From Thiohalobacter sp. IOR34 (GTDB taxonomy: Bacteria > Pseudomonadota > Gammaproteobacteria > Thiohalobacterales > Thiohalobacteraceae), in NCBI RefSeq assembly GCF_030406045.1, contig NZ_CP128988.1:2815001-2879000 (forward strand): 64,000 bases of DNA, given 5' to 3'. The notes beneath the pieces were generated by a model that made no database searches, was not told where the DNA came from, and saw nothing but the letters and a program-made list of their open reading frames with translations. Each line of letters opens with the position of its first letter. The stretch's first letter is position 1. Shown one piece after another: positions 59,390 to 64,000 of the stretch. Both the position numbers and the translations under genes were made by a program.

Positions 59390-61045
59390 ATGACCATGAA
59401 ACACAAGATGAAGTACGGAGCGGCAATGCTCGCAACGTGCGTGGGGTTGGCAATCTGGTCCGGGGCCAGCTTCGCCAAGAAGGAGGAAGTATTCAAGCCA
59501 CTCAGTGAAGCCGAATTCGAGAAAGCCAAGACCATGTACTTCCAGCGCTGCGCCGGTTGCCATGGCGTGCTGCGCAAGGGTGCCACGGGCAAGAACCTGG
59601 AGCCGAAGAACACCCGCAAGAAGGGCCAGCGCCGCCTCGAACGCATCATCACGCTGGGCACCGAAGGTGGCATGAACAACTTCGACGACATCTTCAGCAA
59701 GGACGAGATCCGCATGCTGGCCACCTACATCCAGATGGAGCCACCGGTACCGCCGGAAATGCCGCTCTCGCTGATGAAGGAACGCACCAAGGTCTATGTA
59801 CAGCCCAAGGACTATCCGACCAAGCCCCTGCACGGCCGCAACTGGAAGAACTTCTTCGTCGTCATCGAGCGTGACGCGGGCAAGGTCGCCATCATCGACG
59901 GCGACAAGCACGAGATCGTGACCCATATCGACACGGGTTATGCGGTGCACGTCATCAAGGCCACCGAGCACCACAACAAGGAGCACCCCAAGGGCAAGGG
60001 CAATGTGCCCGGGCGCTTCTGGTACACCATGGGCCGCGATGGCAAGATGAACAAGATCGACCTGTGGCAGACCCCCGACAAGATGCTGGTCGCCGAAACC
60101 CAGATCGCCTATGACGCCCGTGACGTGGCCGTCTCCGGCGACGGCAAGTACGTGATCGGCGGCGGCTACTGGCCGGGTCACTTCGTCATCGTCGACGCCA
60201 AGACCATGACCCCGCTCAAGGCCGTCTCCACCCGCGGCGTGAACGTGGATGGCGAATTCGTCAACGAATCGCGCGTCGCCGCCATCTACACCACCCCCAA
60301 CGAATCCACCTTCCTGGTAGCCGCCAAGGAGCTGGGGCAGATGTGGCAGGTGGACTACTCCGATCTCGACAATCTGCGCATCGAGATGATCGACTCCGCC
60401 AAGTATCTGCACGACGGCTTCTTCGATCCCACCGGGCGTTACTTCCAGATTGCGGCCAACGCCTCCAACAAGATGGTGGTGGTGGATACCAAGGAGCGTA
60501 AGCTGGAGGCCATGATCGACACCGACAAGAAACCGCATCCGGGTCCGGGCGCCAACTGGAACGATCCCAAGTGCGGTCCGGTCGCCGGCACCACCCACCT
60601 GGGTGTCGGCAAGGTCACCGTCTGGGGCAACGATCCCGCAGGCCATCCGAAGCAGGCCTGGAAGATCTGCTATGAGGTCGAGACCGACGGCCCCGGGGTG
60701 TTCATCCGCACCCATCCGAAGAGCAAGTACGTCTGGGCCGACCAGACCAAGCACCCGGAGCCCGAGATCCAGCAGAGCGTGAAGGTGTTCGACAAGAACA
60801 CCCGCAAGATCGTCAAGACCATCCGCGTCACCGACGAGCCCGGCAAGGCCGCGGTGCACATGGAGTTCAATGCTGACGGCAGCGAGGTCTGGGTCTCGGT
60901 CTGGAACCGCAAGGAAAACAAGAAGCCGACCGGCGAGATCGTGATCTATGATGCAAACACCCTGAAGGAAAAGACTCGCATCAAGGGTCTGACCACACCG
61001 ACCGGCAAGTTCAACGTCTATAACCGCACCAACCATGTAACCTGA
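59390..61045 (+). CDS. nirS: Cytochrome cd1 nitrite reductase
   Basis: NirS reduces nitrite to nitric oxide in the periplasm. The 551-residue product has a signal peptide (residues 1-25, cleaved after ASFA), a c-type domain with CAGCHGV (heme c) and GMNNF, and an eight-bladed d1-heme propeller. The propeller shows YAVHVIKATEHHNKEH, GYWPGHFVIVDAKTM, HPGPGANW and HLGVGKVTVW. ATG 59390 follows AAGGGAG. The FNR-type box upstream predicts induction by low oxygen and nitrogen oxides. A terminator follows at 61085. Confidence 0.97.
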   Translation: MTMKHKMKYGAAMLATCVGLAIWSGASFAKKEEVFKPLSEAEFEKAKTMYFQRCAGCHGVLRKGATGKNLEPKNTRKKGQRRLERIITLGTEGGMNNFDDIFSKDEIRMLATYIQMEPPVPPEMPLSLMKERTKVYVQPKDYPTKPLHGRNWKNFFVVIERDAGKVAIIDGDKHEIVTHIDTGYAVHVIKATEHHNKEHPKGKGNVPGRFWYTMGRDGKMNKIDLWQTPDKMLVAETQIAYDARDVAVSGDGKYVIGGGYWPGHFVIVDAKTMTPLKAVSTRGVNVDGEFVNESRVAAIYTTPNESTFLVAAKELGQMWQVDYSDLDNLRIEMIDSAKYLHDGFFDPTGRYFQIAANASNKMVVVDTKERKLEAMIDTDKKPHPGPGANWNDPKCGPVAGTTHLGVGKVTVWGNDPAGHPKQAWKICYEVETDGPGVFIRTHPKSKYVWADQTKHPEPEIQQSVKVFDKNTRKIVKTIRVTDEPGKAAVHMEFNADGSEVWVSVWNRKENKKPTGEIVIYDANTLKEKTRIKGLTTPTGKFNVYNRTNHVT

Positions 61046-61084
61046 TGCGCCCTGCCGGCATCAGAACATGATATAGCTGGAACA

Positions 61085-61122
61085 GGGGGCGGGCATGCAG
61101 TTCGGTGTCCGCCCCCTTTTTA
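61085..61122 (+). terminator. Rho-independent terminator after nirS
   Basis: 8-bp stem GGGGGCGG (61085-61092) and CCGCCCCC (61109-61116), followed by TTTTTA. Read-through into the next gene remains possible. Confidence 0.88.
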
Positions 61123-61207
61123 TTGGCAACGTCGGGAACCATGATCCACGAGGCGTTCCCGGCCAACTCCCGAACGACCCCTACTCCACCCACAGCAGGT
61201 GTTGACA

Positions 61208-62920
61208 ATGGTTAAGCCAAGCAGAAAACCCGGTTTGATGTCGCGCAAGGTCATCCTCGGAACCACCGTCGGCGCGGCGCTGTTTTTCATGATCGTAGGC
61301 GTCATCTTCTGGGGTGGCTTCAACACCGCCATGGAAGCCACGAACACCCTGGACTTCTGCATCTCATGTCATGAGATGGAGGAGAACGTCTACCAGGAAT
61401 ACAAGAAGACCATCCACTACACCAACCGCAGTGGTGTACGGGCGGTCTGCTCCGACTGCCACGTGCCCAAGGACTGGGTACACAAGGTGGTACGCAAGAT
61501 AAAGGCCAGCAACGAGATCTTTCACAAGATCATGGGCACGGTGGACACGCCTGAAAAATTCAACCAGCACCGGCTGGAACTGGCCAAGCGCGTCTGGAAC
61601 GCCATGAAGTCGACGGATTCTCGCGAATGCCGGAACTGCCATGATTTCGCATCCATGAATCCGCAGAACCAGAAGGGCCGGTCCCGCAAACAGCACATGA
61701 ATGCCATGCGCGCAGGCAACACCTGCATCGACTGCCACAAGGGCATTGCCCACACGAAGGTGCATGACCAGCTCAGCGATGAGGAGCTGGAGGCGCTCGA
61801 GGCCCCGAACCCCGCCTACAAGCGACCCATCCCGAAGCAATGGCTGGCCCTGGAAGCCGAGGCGGCCAAGAAGCCGGCCAGCCACGCCAAGCCCAAGCCG
61901 GCACCTGCTGCCAGCGCCAAGCCTGCCGCACCCGCCGCGGCTCCGGCAGCCGCCTCCGGCAGCGGCATCGACTGGAGCAGCGTGCCCGCCACCGAGATCG
62001 TGCTGTTCTATCCCGGCCAGGCGTCGCTGGAATGGGTGCTCAACGGTCGTGATCATGGTGGCGCCCGACCGCTCAAGGCCGGCGACCGCTGCTACGACTG
62101 TCACGAGGGTGAGGAGGCAGACATCGGCGATCTGATCGTCTCCGGGGAGAAGGTGGAGCCCACCCCCATCCCCGGCAAGCGGGGCAGCATCCCGCTCAGC
62201 GTCCAGGCCGCCCATGACAGTGACTATCTGTATCTGCGCTTCCAGTGGCCGGCTGGCGAACATACCCCGGCACCCTTCGTCGAGGGTGGCAAGATGGATC
62301 CGGAAAACCCGATCAAGCTGGCGGTCATGCTCGCCACCGACGACGAGAAGGTGGAGTTTGCCGACCGCGCCGGCTGCTGGCAGACCTGCCATGCCGACCT
62401 GCGGACCATGCCGGATACTCCGGATGCCGCCACCCTGGCCGCCAGTCCGCTGGCCCAGCGGCTCGATCTCGGCCAGGGCGTCACCAAGTACCTCAAGGAG
62501 AGCCGCACTGCGCTGGAGATCAAGGGCAAGGGCGGCAAACCACGCGGCGGCTGGGACAAGCTGAAGGAGCAGGCCGAGATCGAGGCAGCCCTGAAGGACG
62601 GCCGGTTCATGGACCTGCTGCGCTTCAATGCCGGCAGCGGCGTATCGGAGGACGGCTACATCCTGGCCGAACGCGTCATGCAGGGCGGCCAGGGCGTGGA
62701 GTTCACTGGCCAGCTGAACGACGGCGTATGGACGGTGGAGATGAAGCGCAAGCTGGTCTCCGATCAGCCGGGCGACATCAGTCTGGCGACCGATCAGTGG
62801 TACAACATCGGTTTCGCCATCCACGATGACTACACCAACAGCCGTTATCACCACGTCTCCCTGGGCCTGAAGCTCGGCTTCGATGACGAGGACGCGGAGA
62901 TCAACGCCATCGCCCGCTGA
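61208..62920 (+). CDS. NapC/NirT cytochrome fused to an ethylbenzene-dehydrogenase-like heme domain
   Basis: The 570-residue product has a membrane anchor (residues 14-38) and a NapC/NirT tetraheme domain with CISCH, CSDCH, CRNCH and CIDCH. An alanine/lysine/proline linker (about 210-250) follows, then a C-terminal domain. That domain carries CYDCHEG, a CxxxCH-like CWQTCHADLRTMPDTP, and the long beta-rich segment of the ethylbenzene-dehydrogenase/cytochrome b-type heme family (DYLYLRFQW, GYILAERV, VEMKRKL). It probably passes quinol electrons to periplasmic nitrite reductase. Five CxxCH motifs and one CxxxCH are visible. ATG 61208 is chosen from the anchor. Confidence 0.88.
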   Translation: MVKPSRKPGLMSRKVILGTTVGAALFFMIVGVIFWGGFNTAMEATNTLDFCISCHEMEENVYQEYKKTIHYTNRSGVRAVCSDCHVPKDWVHKVVRKIKASNEIFHKIMGTVDTPEKFNQHRLELAKRVWNAMKSTDSRECRNCHDFASMNPQNQKGRSRKQHMNAMRAGNTCIDCHKGIAHTKVHDQLSDEELEALEAPNPAYKRPIPKQWLALEAEAAKKPASHAKPKPAPAASAKPAAPAAAPAAASGSGIDWSSVPATEIVLFYPGQASLEWVLNGRDHGGARPLKAGDRCYDCHEGEEADIGDLIVSGEKVEPTPIPGKRGSIPLSVQAAHDSDYLYLRFQWPAGEHTPAPFVEGGKMDPENPIKLAVMLATDDEKVEFADRAGCWQTCHADLRTMPDTPDAATLAASPLAQRLDLGQGVTKYLKESRTALEIKGKGGKPRGGWDKLKEQAEIEAALKDGRFMDLLRFNAGSGVSEDGYILAERVMQGGQGVEFTGQLNDGVWTVEMKRKLVSDQPGDISLATDQWYNIGFAIHDDYTNSRYHHVSLGLKLGFDDEDAEINAIAR

Positions 62921-62945
62921 AACCGGCCCCTCCGGGCCACGGCTC

Positions 62946-62990
62946 CCGGGGCCGCCGCGGATTGGCACCGTCGGCGGCCCCGGCCTTTTT
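62946..62990 (+). terminator. Rho-independent terminator after the multiheme cytochrome gene
   Basis: 12-bp stem CCGGGGCCGCCG (62946-62957) and CGGCGGCCCCGG (62972-62983), then CCTTTTT. Confidence 0.9.
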
Positions 62991-63062
62991 CGCACCTGCA
63001 CATCACCCCCCGGCTCGGCTATGCTTGGCGGCAGCGACCGCTCACGAAACAGGAACCGAGCC

Positions 63063-63398
63063 ATGAAAAAATGGAAAGCCATCCTCCTCCTGGCCTTGTC
63101 ACTGGGCCTGGCCGCCAGCCCTGCCGCAGCCGGCGGCGAGGATGTCGTGCTGGTCATCATCAAGGACTACAAATTCATCCCGGCCGAGGTCAGCATCCGG
63201 CGCGGCCAGACGGTGCGCTGGGAAAACCATGAAAAGCGCCAGTACCACAGCGTCTGGTTCGAGGCCCTGGGCGAACCCGAGCCGGATTACTTTTTCCCGG
63301 ATGAATCCTATGAACGAACCTTCGACCAGCCCGGCGACTTTCCCTACCGCTGCGGCCCCCATCCGGAGATGACTGGCGTGGTGCATGTCGGCGACTAG
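63063..63398 (+). CDS. Plastocyanin-like cupredoxin
   Basis: The 111-residue product has a signal peptide (residues 1-23) and a type 1 copper domain. The ligands are a histidine in RQYHSVWF and the CGPHPEM loop (cysteine, histidine and likely methionine). It could donate electrons to NirS or accept them from the cytochromes nearby. AGGA lies before ATG 63063. Its TAG stop lies in the first of three CTAG copies (63395-63398). Confidence 0.9.
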   Translation: MKKWKAILLLALSLGLAASPAAAGGEDVVLVIIKDYKFIPAEVSIRRGQTVRWENHEKRQYHSVWFEALGEPEPDYFFPDESYERTFDQPGDFPYRCGPHPEMTGVVHVGD

Positions 63399-63556
63399 CA
63401 ACCCGCATACTAGGGGCTGTTAACACCACGCCAATCGCGGCCTGGAGGCCGCTCCTACGGGGCATGGCGGCACCCTGGTAGGAGCGGCCTCCAGGCCGCG
63501 ATCCCCGGCGGGTCCGGCCACGCCATCATCCGGGGCCGGATGCAATATGCGGGCAG
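63399..63556. mobile_element. REP-pair element with CTAG duplication
   Basis: Ends CAACCCGCATA and TATGCGGGCAG are inverted and flanked by CTAG (63395-63398 and 63557-63560). Inside are a TAGGGGCTGTTAACAC segment, a REP pair (63434-63502) and the GGGTCCGGCCACGCCATCA tail. Confidence 0.8.
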
Positions 63557-63560
63557 CTAG

Positions 63561-63733
63561 CCCGGATAGTGCACCAAGGCGGCGTGCATGAATGGGGGTC
63601 GTGCTGTAATACAGGGACGATATGGCCATGAAAGGTACCTTGGGCGGGTTACGGTTTGTGCCTGTTCGATGTCAGGCCGAATCTGGCAAGGCAGCCTCGC
63701 CCTGGGCATCGAATCCTTGGTGCACTATCCGGG
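63561..63733. mobile_element. CCCGGATA-type element with CTAG duplication
   Basis: 173 bp between CTAG at 63557-63560 and CTAG at 63734-63737. Ends CCCGGATAGTGCACC and GGTGCACTATCCGGG mirror each other, including a G/C change absent from the other copies. It shares its left CTAG with the preceding REP element. Confidence 0.85.
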
Positions 63734-63885
63734 CTAGGCCGATGAATTCCCCGGCCAATCAGGCGGTTAAACAGTTGATGTACGTCAATGTCGACGACCG
63801 CCCCTTGCCCCAGACTGAATCCTGACGCAGATCTGTTTCACGAGCCGGCTGGCCTCTGCCGCCGGGCGGAGAACATCGAACGGAC

Positions 63886-64000
63886 ATGACCACGAAACCC
63901 CGTGTCTACCTGGTGGGAGCCGGGCCCGGCGACCCGGAGCTGCTCACCGTCAAGGCCCTGCGGCTGATCCAGCAGGCCGAGGTGGTGGTCTACGACCGCC
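63886..64000 (+). CDS. Uroporphyrinogen-III C-methyltransferase, start only
   Basis: The first 38 residues ([20 protein letters not shown], then [17 protein letters not shown]) are the unmistakable N-terminus of SUMT enzymes (CobA, CysG C-terminal part, NirE), with the SAM-binding [11 protein letters not shown]. They make precorrin-2 for siroheme, cobalamin or heme d1. Next to nirS, a nirE role in heme d1 synthesis is likely but not provable from this fragment. The gene runs past the window. Confidence 0.9.
   Translation, partial: MTTKPRVYLVGAGPGDPELLTVKALRLIQQAEVVVYDR

Noticed and set aside
63742-63825. 27-codon frame (NSPANQAVKQLMYVNVDD...) between the last element and the SUMT gene
   Set aside because: No ribosome site and no recognised similarity; possibly chance, though a small peptide cannot be excluded.

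Overview
The window is GC-rich chromosomal DNA from a gammaproteobacterium. The supporting housekeeping genes are rnd, rlmA, slyX, yajD, uup, a YheS-type ABC-F gene, an SseB-family gene, a Rep helicase, cobalamin-dependent metH and a PhoP/PhoQ-like pair. Motility and c-di-GMP genes are scattered through it (a chemoreceptor, two HD-GYP proteins, an EAL protein, an HDOD protein). A nirS denitrification cluster sits at the right edge. The mix suggests a motile, facultatively denitrifying environmental gammaproteobacterium; the genus cannot be read from this sequence.

1-10.5 kb is a type I restriction-modification island: hsdM (3' end), a RhuM-family gene, hsdS, an OLD-like ATPase with a TOPRIM domain, a DUF3800 gene, hsdR and a YgjP-like metallopeptidase, all on the + strand with overlaps or tight spacing. 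The hsdS to DUF3800 part looks AT-richer than its flanks. An IS630-family element (5348-6451, TA duplication) has replaced the last 22 codons of the DUF3800 gene; removing it restores a reading frame that stops just before hsdR. An antitoxin-like remnant and a PEP-CTERM-type secreted protein follow, then about 1.4 kb with no recognisable gene but with a DnaA-box palindrome.

13-59 kb is mostly core genome. It includes uup, an LTA-synthase-like membrane enzyme with a methyltransferase, metH-yajD, slyX, a C_GCAxxG_C_C protein, rlmA, a cold-shock gene, an HD-GYP gene, a HAD phosphatase, glutaredoxin, and a slyB-like/pepSY/response regulator/histidine kinase operon. Further on are trpB2, yadGH, sseB-rnd, an ABC-F gene, an FMN reductase, HDOD, a degenerate M48-like protein, rep, cytochrome c5, a SprA-related gene with a flagellar-rod-like gene behind a predicted FliA promoter, and tRNA-Arg(CCG). 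The stretch ends with an EAL/HD-GYP operon, a chemoreceptor behind a predicted FliA promoter, an ANTAR regulator, and sprT with a GIY-YIG gene.

59-64 kb is the nir cluster: nirS behind an FNR/DNR-type box, a NapC/NirT cytochrome fused to an ethylbenzene-dehydrogenase-like heme domain, a cupredoxin, and the start of a nirE/cobA-type methyltransferase.

The most distinctive content is a dense network of short non-coding elements between genes. REP palindromes occur singly, in pairs and as two tandem arrays (38.2 and 54.2 kb). At least nine inverted-repeat elements begin with CCCG and are flanked by 4-bp direct repeats matching YTAR or close to it (CTAG, TTAG, TTAA, CTTG). In at least six cases that 4-bp repeat contains the stop codon of the adjacent gene. 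A separate element family with TA duplications has inserted inside the terminal repeats of two other elements. No transposase for these small elements lies in the window.
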